Source: Aculops lycopersici (Eukaryota; Arthropoda; Arachnida; Trombidiformes; Eriophyidae). From it: a DNA stretch of 64,000 nt. The stretch lies in NCBI GenBank assembly GCA_015350385.1, contig WNKI01000001.1, positions 4,644,451-4,708,450 on the forward strand. Direction: 5' to 3'. Shown here piece after piece: positions 1 to 11,945 of the stretch (its first letter is position 1; every line of letters starts with the position of its first letter). The translations under genes and the position numbers were made by a program. The notes beneath the pieces were generated by a model. That model searched no databases. It was not told where the DNA came from and saw nothing but the letters and a program-made list of their open reading frames with translations.

Positions 1-629
1 GGTTGACCGGATTACTGCAAACAAAACTTGATTTAGTGACATCAATATTCCAGAAGATATACACGATTGCAAACATCTAAGGCAACCGGATGCTCAGAAT
101 CCAACTTCTGAGTCGTTTGCAGTGTTTATTTTTCGTCTAGCTATCATAACTTCGGAATTAGAGGTGACTTTTAGAAGCGGTTTTTTTCGTTAAGTTCAGC
201 TCAATTTGGCGGATTGATCCAATGCGCAACGTGCAACGTTAGTATTTCTCGAAAAGAAGCATCCGGATTTACGGCGCAATGTGGTCAGGGTGCCCCAGGG
301 CAACCCGGATGCTAATTCGGTGTCAAAATTCGCATACTTCTGCGCAGATCTGTGCCGGTGATGGTGAACCTTCCATCGAGTCGCTGGGATACATAGTTCC
401 AAGAATATGCGCATTCCCTTCTCAGAACCCATAAATCACTTTGTGGTCAATAACTTAGAAACCTGATGTAATATCCGAATGCAGTTTTCAGTTTTATGTT
501 TCAAATACCTAACTGTTTAAAGATTGTTTAGAGATTTGTATACAAACATTGTGAATAAGCAAACAGAATGAAGCCGGCAAGTTGAGCTTTTGTAGTTTTT
601 ATTGTTTTGGTCCCTCAAATTGGTTTCAT
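1..629. other. intergenic flank left of the Beat-like gene
   Basis: I see no supported gene here. A minus-strand ATG-initiated reading frame of 78 codons lies at 196-432, but it has no signal peptide, domain or convincing splice context. The right edge holds the poly(A) signal of the neighbouring minus-strand Ig gene. Confidence 0.5.
598..603 (-). terminator. poly(A) signal of the Beat-like gene
   Basis: The plus strand reads TTTATT, which is AATAAA on the minus strand. It lies about 27 bp past the stop codon of the minus-strand Ig gene, a normal distance for a 3'-end signal. Confidence 0.6.
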
Positions 630-3600
630 CTAGCGGGAAAGGGAGAGGAAAATGAGATGACAATGCCAAGTGATGAGAAGGAAACTAGCTAATAGGCTCG
701 TGGATGAGCTCCACGAAAGTTGATCCCGTAGAGAGTTTGAGGTACCAGAGGAGGAAAAGTTGAACAATTTTATGTATTTTTTCTCCTGATTTTGTGGCTT
801 GCTATTAGTGTGGTGCGATGAATCGGGTGAAGACGAGGATTTGGAGTGGGACTCCAGTATACGCGCCTCTTCCAACCTGTTGTTTGTTGTTGGGGGCGGC
901 GCCGGAAGTCTTCTAGTCGTAACGCACCTGGGCAGCAGAGAGGCAAGTTGGCTGGGCGAAAGGGAGGCCAGCGACTCGGTGTCGCTAGTCATCGAAGGCC
1001 TGTGGCTTTCGTAGCTCAGGGTGTTGTCCTCAATTGGAAATGGAATGTTTTCCGTCTCGAGCATTGGATTTGTTGGCTGGAAACCATCGATACTTGTTGC
1101 TGTTGCTGATGAGTCGTGCACTTGCTTCCTCGTCGGGTTGTGCATATTGAATGTCGCCGCTTGGTTGTCGCCAATCAGCACAGGAGTCCAGCCTTCCGGT
1201 TGGCAAACTAGCTTTTTTGCTCCAGTTAGACGGACCAACTTGGAGGAGCTGGCGCAGCTTAGTGTCGCCATCGTCCCAAGCTTCGGCTTTCTCCAACAAT
1301 TGAGCTCTATTTTGTCACTTCCGGCTTGCGGCAACAACTCGTATTTGAGACTCGAGGTCAGCATTTCGAAATCATCCAACGAGGAATGGTAGCCGCCAGC
1401 TTGGCGGAGACGCAACGAGGCATACTGGCTGTAGTTGGCGCGCATCCGCTCAATTGTTTCCAGTGGATCCTGGTTGCATCCATCCTGAAAGTCAAACATC
1501 CGGTGGGTTAAACTCAAGCGCCAGCTTGTGTCAGGAACTATGATATCACATTTAAATATTAGGTGTCCAGCGTATTGGTACAAATCTTGTTGCAATCTAC
1601 TGCTCGTTAACGCTGTTGGTGGTGCTAATATATTTGGACTAGTCGTTTGTGTTTGCATTTGTGTTGGTGCTGATTTATTTGTAAGCTCAAACTTATCCAC
1701 ATATCTAACCCGATAGGTCGCTGGCTCCTTATTTGAAGTGGCGGCCAACTCGCGATGCTCCTCACTTATGTCCACATTCACAGATCTAATAAACTTATCC
1801 GACTTTCCATTCCACAAACCGCAAGAGGGAACGGGACGTGGAAACATATGGCGACAATCCAATTTTAGCAACTCGCGACAGTCACTTGGTTGACTTGTAA
1901 CTCGCCAATCGTTCAATTTGCAACTTGATCTCGATATAACAACCATCTCGTGCTCGGCAGTGTGCAAACCCAAATCCGTTTTAACAGTACAATTGTACTT
2001 TCCATGCATTCCAATGGTTACATTGTGGATTATGATATGACTATGCTTTGAGGAATTATCCAAATGACCCTTGAAGGTGTAGCTAAGGACCTCGAGTCCC
2101 GGTTTGTTCTTGCGCCATCTGAGGAACTGTTTAGTAGAATTTTGTGTTTGTGTTTGTTTCGAGTAATTTAGTGCATGAGAAAAGATTGAATCTCAGATTA
2201 GTATTGGCCTTCTTTTTGTGTTCCACTAAAGACTATAAAATGATGTTTAAAATTAGTAAATCGATCTATTGAGCCAAGGTGTCGATTGATTGACTCGGCG
2301 TTAATTACTTAAACTGAACTGAGCAGCAGCAAAAATACCTCCACCTGTATCTCTAGAGCCTCAAACGAGGGTGTCAAATTACCTACTCATTGAAGCTGTG
2401 TGGTCTATCTCTTTTTCTCTTAATTTGAAGTCAGTCAGAAAATAATTCCAATCTGCTGGTAATTTCACCATTTCTAAAAGCACCATGAGTCCAATCAAGT
2501 TGTTGGTCATTCTGATGGCCTCCTCACTGGCCATCGGCCAAGTGGTTAGTGGCTCAGATGACGAGCTCGAGGAGAAGCAACCAAAGGATCCATTTCTCAC
2601 GAAGCTACTGAATCACGTTTGGCAAGTGATGGAATGTATGGGCAAAAAGAAGATCAAAGACATGGAGCCAATGGCCTACAGATCGGTGTTTAAAACTGAC
2701 CGATTTCTTTACAGTATCAAAGTGAGTTTCCCATTTTCTCCTCTCGTCGAGATGATTTTTCTACTTTCATCGATCGACTCTAGTTTAGATAACTAACATC
2801 ACTATTATATTATATCTAAAATTGAACAGGTGCGCATAGTGGATAATGAAGGGACCGAATCTTATGCAAACATCGGCGCCACTCATTTCATGTCCAGCAG
2901 CCTGGATTCCATGGTGCCACTTATTAAATTGAATCAAGTCATTTGGGATATAGACAAGGATTCGGTGACACCCAAATCGTTGATTGAGAAACATGAATCC
3001 GATGATTCTTGGGATGGTTTGCTTGATAACATTCGGAAGGAACTCTCAGGTCATCATAGCAAGTGCAAGCCGAAGAAGACTGGCAAAGATGGAATCTCGG
3101 AGGAATTTCCAGCCGATGGGTCAATTGTGTTTGTAAAGCAAATGTGGCAATTGTTAGAATGCAAGAGCAAGAAGGATATCAAAGAGCTCAAGCTGATGGG
3201 ATACCAGCAAAAAAATATCGGCCACAAGAGTACGACGATTTACAAGGTAAGTGTTTTTGTTTTCCTCCCTCGCTTCAACGATACCCATTTAACGATAGCG
3301 CTACATGTTGAATGTGATTAGCTAACAAAATTTTCATAACCTCTGTTGTATACTAACACTAACAACAAACTAATAACAGGTGAGAGTCAGCGACAAGAAC
3401 GACAAGGACACCTATGCTCTGCTTAGTGTTAGCCGAATCAACAACAAGAATGGCTGGACCCCATTGTTCCAAGCGCAAGTTCTGAACGAGGCCTCCTGGG
3501 ATCAGCCAAAGAAGGTTAAGTTGTCCAAGTCGATGATTATTAAGTATGACAAGGATAAGACTTATGATAATATGTTGAAGAGAATTGGATGTTGATTGAC

Positions 3601-6600
3601 ATGTAACATCATTAGATAAATTGTCTACGTTGACGAAACGAGTTCGTGAACCTTCAGGGATCTAACAAGACAGGTGGTTTTTGAACTCAAAAGAATGCCG
3701 TCGCTTCTCGCATTGCTGAAGTTGCAACTTGAGAAGGAGAGAGTCCATTATTTTCTTCCTCCAACTCCATCCATTTTGTCTCAAGTTTGCGTCTGATTGT
3801 CGCCCGAGTCCGCGGACACATGAGTCAGCTCTTACTCCATTGCTCAGTTCTCTGAGTCGAACAGACGACGAGTTTCTATTTAGATGAATTAGAAATGCAC
3901 ATCTAGCTCATCACTTTTGGGTCAAATTAAGTCACTGACTGTTTCTTCCGCTATGCTCATCAGGAAAGTGACTCTTTTGAGTGAAAGTGACTGATGACTC
4001 GCCCAAAAAACCATCTAGATTTGCTCAGGCGACACCAGTTGCTCAGATGACAATGGTTTTGAGTCGTGAGTATAAATACTCGTGAGATTCCGACAAATTG
4101 GTATCTCAAATTTGAAATCAGTAAACACGATCATGAGATGAGAATAACAAAATAGTTTCATTCAATCCACCAAGATGTCGAAGCAATTGATTATAATCGC
4201 TGCTCTATTGCTGAGCTTATCCCGTAAGTAACCGTAAGATAAATTTATCGAAAATGTAGAAACAGACCGACTAATCTCTCCTCTTCTTCTCTCTAAGTCA
4301 TTGAAGCTTGCGACACTAACGTCGCACGACCGACTAACACCAAGATCATTAGAAGCAGTCGCGGTGGCAGCAGCAACACTTCGACTGCTAAACCGAATAC
4401 AACCGGAAGTGAGTTCGTGTCGCTCAACAATCTGGAGCGACTTTTGGCCGAAATGTGCGTTGCAAGTGTCCCTTCTGGTGCGGTAAACTTGAGGCATGTT
4501 TGCCAAAATTTGTACAAGTTTATCGTGGAATCGTTCAAGAACGCATCGCAAGCGATATATGCGGCAAACAATACAATCAGAGGCATGGAGGACTTATTGG
4601 ATCTTTATGGTCCATGTGTGGAAATTGTTAAAAGCATACAGGATTTTGGAAGATCTGGCGATTTGATGTGGATGTTGTGGAAAACGGGCGGGTTCATGTG
4701 TACCCACTTGAGTGAGACCGAGAGCGAGCGGGATAGCTGCCTCAAGAAATGGAAATTAGATGTCCACGGTTATCTAGAAGATTTACGTCGAGTTGTTCCG
4801 GGGGAAGTGTGCCAACTATTTGTATCCTGCGATTCCAAGATTGGCTCCAAAATTTCAACAAGACGTCAAGCACGACAAGCGACCGGTGGCGATGGCGGAG
4901 TGTTTACTGGGATTGGGTCGCAATTGGGCAACCTGTTGGATTCATTCATTGGATTTTTCATCAATCCAATAAAGAGAGTGGTGCCCGTCAAGCCAACCAA
5001 CTCCGCAACAACCAAGTCAACCTTCACCACTGCCACACCCTCAAAGAGTAGTGAGCGGCCACCGCCACTTAAAGTTGACCCAGAATGCGATCTATTTGAG
5101 CTGCACTTTTGGGAGGCGTTGCAAATTTTCGACCTTCCCTCGCCGAGGTCCGCAATACCAAAGATTTGCGACGATTGTACTAAGCGGATTACGGAGTTGA
5201 AGCTTCTGGTTGATAATCCGCTCGTTGAGGGCAGGTGCGGTTCAAGGATTGCCGAAAGGTTTTGTTTGGGCCACGACTCATTTGAGCTGACAGATTGCCA
5301 GAACGTTATGTTGGCCAAAGTAACAAAGGTGGTCGTGTTCATTGGAAGTCAAGCGCCATTCAACTATTGCAAGAAGCTCAACTTTTGCACCAAGATTCCA
5401 GGTTGACAGAACGCGAGTCGACAAATCAGTTGAGAGATCAGTATATATTTTCATCATGATTGTACCTAGTAACAGGTACAATTTTTCATTCTCGCGTTAG
5501 TCACTTCCGGTGATCGAGTAAACTCGACGCTTTTGTTTACTTGGATTCGAATAAAACAAGTCTATCAATTACACCAGCTGATTAAATCTCGTCTGGCCCC
5601 CATTTTCTAGTTCAGTCGATTTATTTATCCAGAGCTCTCGTGCTTTGGGAGAAGCTAACGGTAACGGTAACCCTTAGCAACTTAACTGGATCAGCTGATC
5701 AATCAGGTGGCTGTTTACACTTGAAGGATGCGCGGTTGGAGTTGAGCGAGAATTTGTTTACTCAGTTGGCCATCGAAACTTCCGGTTTCATTTCCAAACT
5801 CCTCCTTGCTTCTGATGCTAGTGAAGCCGATAAAGTGGTCGAGTTTCTCATGGCATGAGTTTAGTTACGCAACGGCGGCCCCTAAATCAACAAGAACAAG
5901 CGAGTAACATGAAGTTTTCCACTCGCTCGATCGGTAGGTTCGTTGCGAAAGACTCGTTAAATGTTTGATGTTCCCAAGTCTCAAATGAGCCATAGAATTT
6001 TGGCCATTCGGCGGGAGTGAAATTGATCGACACTAGAGCGCTAACATTGCATCCGAAGTGAGAAGAGCACCAATTTTGGTTGTTGCACAACTTTCAATTT
6101 ATTTCCAGCTGCCGCTAGTCAGCTGGCGGTGGTCACTTATTAAAGCATTCGGCTGAAATCGATGCGGCTGCTGCTCTGGTGCCACTGAAACTTGAACTTA
6201 ACGATCGATTCGGATGAACGCCGCAAATCGGGGCAGAGCCAAAGCAGCCTTTGCATTGTTATGTGATAAAAAGAACGAAACTATCATCATCGATTGCAAG
6301 CGGAAGTTGTGTTGCTTTTGTTGTGCTCTGTTGTGCTCGAAAACTCAGGTGACCGCTTGGAATCTACGAGGAGCCAAAAGAACAACTGGACAACCGATTG
6401 AGCTGACCATCGCCAATCTAATAGTCGGGCAGCTGAATTGTTGGACTTGTCATTTTAATTTTGACGCGTCCCTGTCTGCTCGTTATTTTATTGTTTTCTT
6501 TAGAAATAAATGCGATAACGAGAAGGAAAAAGAGCAACGGTTAGTTTACCTGCTTGGCCAGGCGCTAAACTCACATTTTGGAACGAGTGTGACAATGGAA

Positions 6601-9600
6601 GCTAATGCTTTTATTTGCTCCTACCCATCCATTCAACTTGCTAAAAATTTAACGTGTATTCGGTCGGTCAGTTTTTAGTTGCGCGCTGATAAGGCAATCG
6701 AAATCGACGGAAAGAAGGGAAATCGATAAACTTGCTTACAAAGATAAAATTAAAGCTAGGAAATGGAATGGGATGAGATGAAAATATATACACAAAAAAC
6801 AAAGCGGAAGTTATGCGTTCGAAGTTAGGACTGTGTTTTTTTAGTCATGGAAAAGGTAGAGGTGAGCGCAAGTTTTTATGCGCGTGCTGGACTTTTCACC
6901 TCGTTGCGTGAATAGAAAAGTTGCCACTACGTGCTACCTTTTTTCTCACCTTTTTCCCCACTCGTCGCTATAATGAGGACTGGTACTAAACTAGACTTGG
7001 GAACGGGGAGACTTGCACTTGGAGAGTTTTTGCTCCAATATATTACATGTTAAAGCACATGCAACGTGTTCTAACAATCCACCGAATGGAAAACGCCCAT
7101 TTCCCTCGCCAATCAACTAAACTCAATGCAAACGAACCCAAAAACTAACCAAAGGTTTTGTGGGCCACAAGTCGCAACTGAACTCGCGGTTCAGGTCATT
7201 GGATTTGTTGAACCGCTGCATGAATGAGCCGGCAAAAGTTGGAGACGTGCAAGTTTGAATGGTCAAAGTGGCAGAAGGTTTTGCTCGCTAGTCTAATTTG
7301 AAGCCTTCGACCTTTACACTCGTAAGTCGCGCTTTCTCCTTCAAAGGAAGGAGCAAAGACTCTGTTGCTCTCGCTATGAATGTGGCTTCAAAGTTTCAAT
7401 TTAAAACTAAAATTGGGCCACACGAAGCGCATTCACTCATTGACTCACACAAATCGGCTTCCGCTTTGTGTCATCATAATCATCGACGGCGGCGGCGGCG
7501 GCGGCGGCGGCGACTTTTGTGGTTGAGAAGTACAAAGTAGTGAGCTGGTTACTCGGTCAGTTGGTCGGTCGGTCGGTCGGTAGCAGCTTGTGTGTCGCTT
7601 GTAGTATTTGCACTTGGAACATTTTCCATGCGACCAACAAACTAACGCCGCGCCGCGAACCGGAGCGAGCAGTCAAATGAAGTATAAAAGAGCAATGATA
7701 ATAATAATAATATTGATTCCATCCAACTGAGTCGCTGTGTGCCGCATAATAATACATAAAGAGGAATTCGGTGGCAATCTCGTGCGATGGTTTCAACTGG
7801 ACGCGCAAAACTTTCGGGATGCTGCCCATTGGAAGCCCAAGCGGAAGGTTGGGTGAATGAATAGAATTGAATGGATAAAAGTGAATGGGATACATCTGGC
7901 CATAGGACTCTATTGGCCCCGAAATGTAGAGGCGGAGACAATGGCCTAGTTGTTGGTGTTGTTTGCTTTCTGGTGGCCGGCGATGGCGACGCTCGTCCAT
8001 ATGGACCAAGCGACCGGGCGAGACTAAAAGTTTGGCTGAATAATTTATCTCTCTCTCTCTCTCTCGCTCGCTCGCTTTCTCTCGTTTGGATTTGCAAACC
8101 AGCTGATGAGTTCGAAGTCAAGAGCATAACAGCAGCAGCAGTGGCAGTGTTGGTAGTGGCAGCAACTGGAGCTTGCCGGGCATTTGACTTTTCAATTTGG
8201 ACTCACACTGGAGAATCCAAGTTCCACTCCTAACCGACGACTACAAAGTTGGCGACAGAATCTCGAGTCATCTAATTGCCTTGACTCTAATGCGCCGGCT
8301 GAAGCGGGGGAGGAAGTTCAAGTTGGTCTTCAAGATGTCGCCGTTTAGTTGCACGGATGGATTCAAAAGTCATCTGTTCGGTTGGCGGGTTTCAAGTGAG
8401 CGAATGACGGATGCCAGCGGAAAGAGCATCCGACGGAACTAAACTGAAGCGGAGCAAACTGTGACTTTCGCTGGGCCAATAGGATCTCAGGAACGCAACG
8501 CCAAATCGCAAATCCAGAGCCAAGTTAGTAAGTCAGTCGCGAGCCACTTGGAGCCTCAAATTACACTGTGTCGCGACTCGCAACGCGCTACTCGCCTGGC
8601 GCAAAGTCAACAAGATACTGGAGATGTATTGGGAATAGGAAAGGAGACTCCCGCAATATGAATGATCTCCGCGTGTATCTTGTGGCGAAACCAAATGATT
8701 CATCAAAAGACAGAGACCATTTGCATGTTGCTATTACTCTTGTTGTTGTTGTTGCTGCTGCGATTCTCGAATGAAATACAAGTTCCGCTTCCGCCGCCGC
8801 AAGAGCGACGACTAGATGAAGGCGGAGAAATAAATAGACGCGCGTCCAACTAGCAGGTCAATTTGAGGATGGTTCTCTCCTTGTATCGCTTGTTGTGCGC
8901 TACTTGATCGCCGGCGAATCGTTTTACTCTCCTTTGATATTTTTCCTACTTCAAACAAGAAGAAGAGGCCAACAAAACGGCTAATTACTCTGGCCAAGGG
9001 GCCAGCGCGGCGAGCGGACGGACATTTGGGGATATTTTGCGCTCGAGTTGCTTTCTTATTTGTGTTTTTTTTCTTCTCTCTCTCTCTCCCTCTCTCGGTT
9101 GAAAGCGAAGTATTTAAACCGAAAAGGAGAGTGAGAAAAAAGAACTCCGATTCGGCCACACGAGCAGAACAAGTGCAACGGACACGAGAAAAAGAGAGGC
9201 GCCACAGTTTCTTTAATTACAGTGGCAGTCGTTGGCTAATCAAAACACACGACAGCACAATTGAATTGGAGTCGAGTTTGGTGTTTGGTCTTGGGAGAGA
9301 CAGAGAAAGAGAAGGAGAAACTTGGCGAGCAAGACTCAAGATTTTGGGTTCAGTTACGGCGGCAGCATCGCCGACGACGCTGAAAAGAGAAGAGCAAGTG
9401 TAAACAAGATGGAAAAGAGGAAAAGTTGCCACCAACTTTGACCATTTAGTTTGATTTTGATGATCAATGTTTAAAAGAGACGAGCAGATAATAATCTAAG
9501 TGGCTACTGCTGTCGCTCTTCTTGTTCAGTCTTTCAAATTTTCATTCACCAATCGAATAAATAGACCCTCTCGTTCAAATTTGCATATCGCACTCGTCAA

Positions 9601-9827
9601 TCTAAAGTGGAAAAACTTTACTAGATTAATGATATGCTAAAATGAAACCCAAGAGTATTACTTACATTCTCGCCGTCCCGCGACCAAACCACTTGCTTCA
9701 CGTCCTCCAAATCGTCCTTCATTAAATAGTGGCACGACAGTTCCACCGACTCGCCGGTGAGCGCATAGTCGGTGCGTCCATTTTGCCTCACGATAAATCT
9801 AACTTGATGCACAACAACGCAGCTCAC
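630..9827 (-). CDS. Beaten-path-like Ig-domain protein, at least two exons, 5' end not found
   Basis: This encodes a cell-surface or GPI-anchored immunoglobulin-superfamily protein resembling the arthropod Beaten path (Beat) family of axon-guidance ligands. Exon A (9666 to about 9805-9827) holds the first half of a V-type Ig domain: ELSCHY, then QVVWSRDGEN, ending at a GTAAGT donor. The acceptor at 2126/2127 joins in phase 0 to exon B (630-2126), which starts FLRWRKNK and continues to the second Ig signature GMHGKYNCTV. The joined pattern of Cys, Trp, basic/aromatic strand and Y-x-C is the Beat type. Exon B then adds a Cys-rich second domain, a sushi/CCP-like stretch (CWRKPKLG...TLSC...LVCQPEGW), a long Ser/Thr/Pro linker and a hydrophobic C terminus that looks like a GPI signal. 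The intron is about 7.5 kb and contains two plus-strand genes. The signal-peptide exon was not located, and the acceptor of exon A is uncertain because the only ATG-like start there is GTG. Family assignment is fairly confident, the precise member is not. Confidence 0.68.
2485..3595 (+). CDS. secreted tandem cystatin-like protein (two repeats, three exons)
   Basis: A 289-residue secreted protein. The exons are 2485-2721, 2830-3246 and 3380-3595, with GTGAGT and GTAAGT donors, CAG acceptors and both introns in phase 0. The N terminus (MSPIKLLVILMASSLAIG) is a signal peptide. Two homologous units follow. Unit 1 has VWQVMEC...AYRSVFK...YSIKVRIVDNEG and unit 2 has MWQLLEC...GYQQKNI...TIYKVRVSDKND. 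Each intron interrupts its unit at the same residue, just before the VR(I/V) strand, so the gene arose by duplication of a two-exon unit. The strand pattern, with Tyr-x-(I/V)-Lys-Val-Arg after a hairpin, resembles stefin/cystatin, but the inhibitory QxVxG loop is not preserved, so protease inhibition is doubtful. The cystatin link is inference from motif spacing. The gene lies antisense inside the big intron of the Beat-like gene. Confidence 0.78.
2722..2829 (+). other. intron 1 of the tandem cystatin-like gene
   Basis: A 108-bp GT-AG intron with donor GTGAGT and acceptor AACAG, phase 0. It lies at the same residue position as intron 2 (3247-3379) in the second repeat. Confidence 0.8.
3596..4070. 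promoter_or_regulatory. spacer and upstream region of the saposin-like gene with AP-1-like sites
   Basis: No coding sequence is seen. The interval carries a cluster of TGA(G/C)TCA-like elements: TGAGTCA at 3821-3827, TGAGTCG at 3853, GTGACTC at 3968, TGAGTGA at 3978, ATGACTC at 3994 and TGAGTCG near 4050. They lead into a TATA box at 4071. Only the first is a perfect AP-1 consensus, so function is inference. Confidence 0.35.
4071..4078 (+). promoter_or_regulatory. TATA box of the saposin-like gene
   Basis: TATAAATA lies about 97-104 bp upstream of the ATG at 4175. This places a transcription start near 4100 and leaves a short 5' UTR. Confidence 0.65.
4175..5406 (+). CDS. secreted two-domain saposin-like protein
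   Basis: A 385-residue secreted protein in two exons (4175-4223 and 4298-5406). The donor is GTAAGT, the acceptor is pyrimidine-rich ending CTAAG, and the phase is 1. Splicing joins the signal peptide (MSKQLIIIAALLLSLS) to LIEACDTN. The mature protein has two Cys-rich halves separated by a Gly/Thr/Pro linker. The C-terminal half (residues about 307-380) has the saposin-B cysteine layout: CDDC, a central Cys pair, then C-x5-C (YCKKLNFC). The N-terminal half (about 123-194) ends in a similar C-x5-C (VCQLFVSC), but its first CxxC is reduced to a single Cys. Saposin-like folds bind or perturb lipids, so digestive, immune or lipid-carrier roles are possible. A TATA box and an AATAAA flank the gene. 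It is nested antisense in the Beat-like intron. The fold call is inference from cysteine spacing. Confidence 0.75.
5550..5555 (+). terminator. poly(A) signal of the saposin-like gene
   Basis: AATAAA about 145 bp after the stop codon at 5404-5406, the first such hexamer downstream of it. Confidence 0.6.
7487..7512. repeat. (CGG)n microsatellite
   Basis: An uninterrupted CGG trinucleotide run of about eight and a half units within the Beat-like intron. Confidence 0.9.
7563..7580. repeat. (GGTC)n tandem repeat
   Basis: About four and a half GGTC units. The complementary unit GACC is tandemly repeated at 30061-30081. Confidence 0.85.
8047..8076. repeat. (CT)n / CTCG pyrimidine tract
   Basis: A CT dinucleotide run followed by CTCG units and a further CT-rich stretch, in the large intron. 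Confidence 0.8.
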
Positions 9828-9830
9828 TTC

Positions 9831-9860
9831 GTATCGTATCGTTTCGTTTCGTTTCGTTTC
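9831..9860. repeat. GTATC/GTTTC pentanucleotide repeat
   Basis: Two GTATC units followed by four GTTTC units, immediately upstream on the minus strand of the Ig exon at 9666. Confidence 0.85.
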
Positions 9861-11900
9861 GTTGGTGGCGGCAGTTGATGTTCGTTTGGTGGATGTGATA
9901 TTTTTGGTTGATGGCCAATTTCGTCGTGGCTCCCAGCGTTTCGTTGTGGGTGTCCAATTTCCGGGCGCACAGTTGAGATAATAATAATAACAATAATAAT
10001 GGCGATGGTGAGTTGGTCAGTTTTGATTTGAATGTTTAGAATTTGAGTTGGAGGAAGAGAGAAAATGTCACAGTTAATCAATATGCTCGATTGCGGAAAG
10101 TTGCGTCACCTCGCGACGCGTTGAGTTGTAGCAATTAAATGCGCCACCAAGTTACTGTTACTGTTACTATTACTATCGCTATTACAAAAGTAACTCAGAG
10201 TTTTTCGATGGGAGAGGCGACAGCAATAGCGAAACGTTCAATCTGGTGAGTTATTGAAAGTTATGTAAACTCATCGGCCAAAAGGGCATCTGCTCCGAGG
10301 AGGATTTTCGGTCGCAGCAACCGCATAGCGACGTCAACACAGACGTCGTCATTTTAGAATGTGATGTCGTGTCGGCCATTATATAACGCATCGGATGTGT
10401 GAGAGAATGTCAGCCGTTTGCCGGCTAAAAGTGGCGAGAAAAGTGGCGCCTCCGAGTGACCAAGTTTCGGGGAGTGCATTGAAATGAAGCGAGTGTTGGC
10501 CCAGCGAGCCTAGCGCCCTTGAAATTTAATTGAATCGAATGGAGAAACGGAGGCGCCTCTCTTCTTCTCACGATTCTCGCGATTCTCCACTTTAAACTCG
10601 CGAGCGAGACTAGCACCACTGCAACCAGCTTTGGTGCAGTGGCTTTGTAAATGCGATTAGAGTCCACGCTTCCAGTTTTCGCTCAAACTTACAACTCCTC
10701 TCTTTGGGGTCCAGTTTCTTCTTGTTGGTTTATATTTTGGCACGGAATTCCTCGGCGCCAATTTGCGAGCCACGGAGAGACGAGCCGCGTCGAGCCTTGA
10801 TTCGAGAGATACATTCTTCTTCCCTTTCGACTGGCTTGCCGTTGGAGAGGCGGCGGGCAGATAGTCGAGCTTGAGGACGATCTGGCGGATTATTGCCATA
10901 CGCCTGCTCGCAGTAATCCTTCAAGTTGCTGCAGCAACTCAAGGGGAAGAAGCTAGGCCAACAAACATACGCACAAAGACACGAGCAGAGATCTTGCTAG
11001 CGGCTCGTTAGCTTGCCAGTTTGGCGCCGCCAGCAACAGCAGTGACGACGACAACAACGAGAAAAATAACAATGATCGCAGGAATCATTCATCAGTCGCA
11101 AAAGACGACGACGACGACCAACTCAACAACAACCACTAGGCCGACGACGATCGCCGAGAAACTCAATGGGACTGATATTGCAATAATCATGCAGTCGAGA
11201 GCGAGACCATCACTGGTCCAAATGCGAGTCGACGCTCGTCAGTGCTCCAAACGAAAACCACTGAGTCGGGGAGCCATAGGAGTAGTGGTGGTTCCAGCAG
11301 AAGAGAGCATTAGAAAGAAAGAGAGAGAGAGTAACAGTCGACTGCTTTCATTTTATCCTCTACACTAATCCCGGAGTCGAAGTGGAGCACAAAGTCGCCA
11401 AGGTCGCGCTTTGGCTGCTTGTCGATTGGTTCCGTTGCAGTCAACTTTTGCTTATGGTTTCCCTTCGAGATACATGTACAGCTTGTCCAATAAGTCGGCC
11501 AGCTCGACGCGATAGAGACAGAGAGAGAGCGAGCGAGCGAGCGAGTCCATTGCATTCCGGTGCAAAAAAGAGTAAAGGCAAAAGGGGAGATGTTCTAAAA
11601 ACGAGCCCAATTATTTGCGCTCACATCTCTCATATTCGGAGCAGTCTAAGCATAAAAACAACCACTAGCCGGCGAGTTAATAAACTGAATCATGACTAAC
11701 CGGCATCTGCATGTTCCCTTTGAGAGACGAGCAAGTGCTAACACGATCCTCACAACAGCAACAACGACACGACATGACAACCACCGCCGCCAATGGTGAC
11801 GATCAATCGCTCGCTAGCCAGCTAACTGGAGGGTTAATTAGCGAGCAAGCAAGTGGCCTCATGTTGTTAGTTTGTTCTAATCACTTGTCGCCAAAATTGG

Positions 11901-11945
11901 CGCTCTCATCTCATTCTCATTCTCATTCTCATTCTTATGCTCATT
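11901..11945. repeat. (TCATTC)n repeat
   Basis: Tandem CTCATT-type hexamers. The same unit recurs near 30929-30950 in the gene desert. Confidence 0.8.

Larger units (their letters stand above)
5556..9665. other. remainder of the large Beat-like intron, no further gene seen
   Basis: This is intronic on the minus strand. It has scattered open frames, the longest being a plus-strand ATG frame of 154 codons at 6214-6678, with no domain, signal peptide or coding bias that I can defend. It contains a (CGG)n tract near 7487, a (GGTC)n tract near 7563 and CT-rich tracts near 8047 and 9071. Confidence 0.5.

Noticed and set aside
6214..6678. 154-codon ATG frame on the plus strand in the Beat-like intron
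   Set aside because: No signal peptide, domain, repeat or promoter evidence, and composition like the surrounding non-coding DNA.
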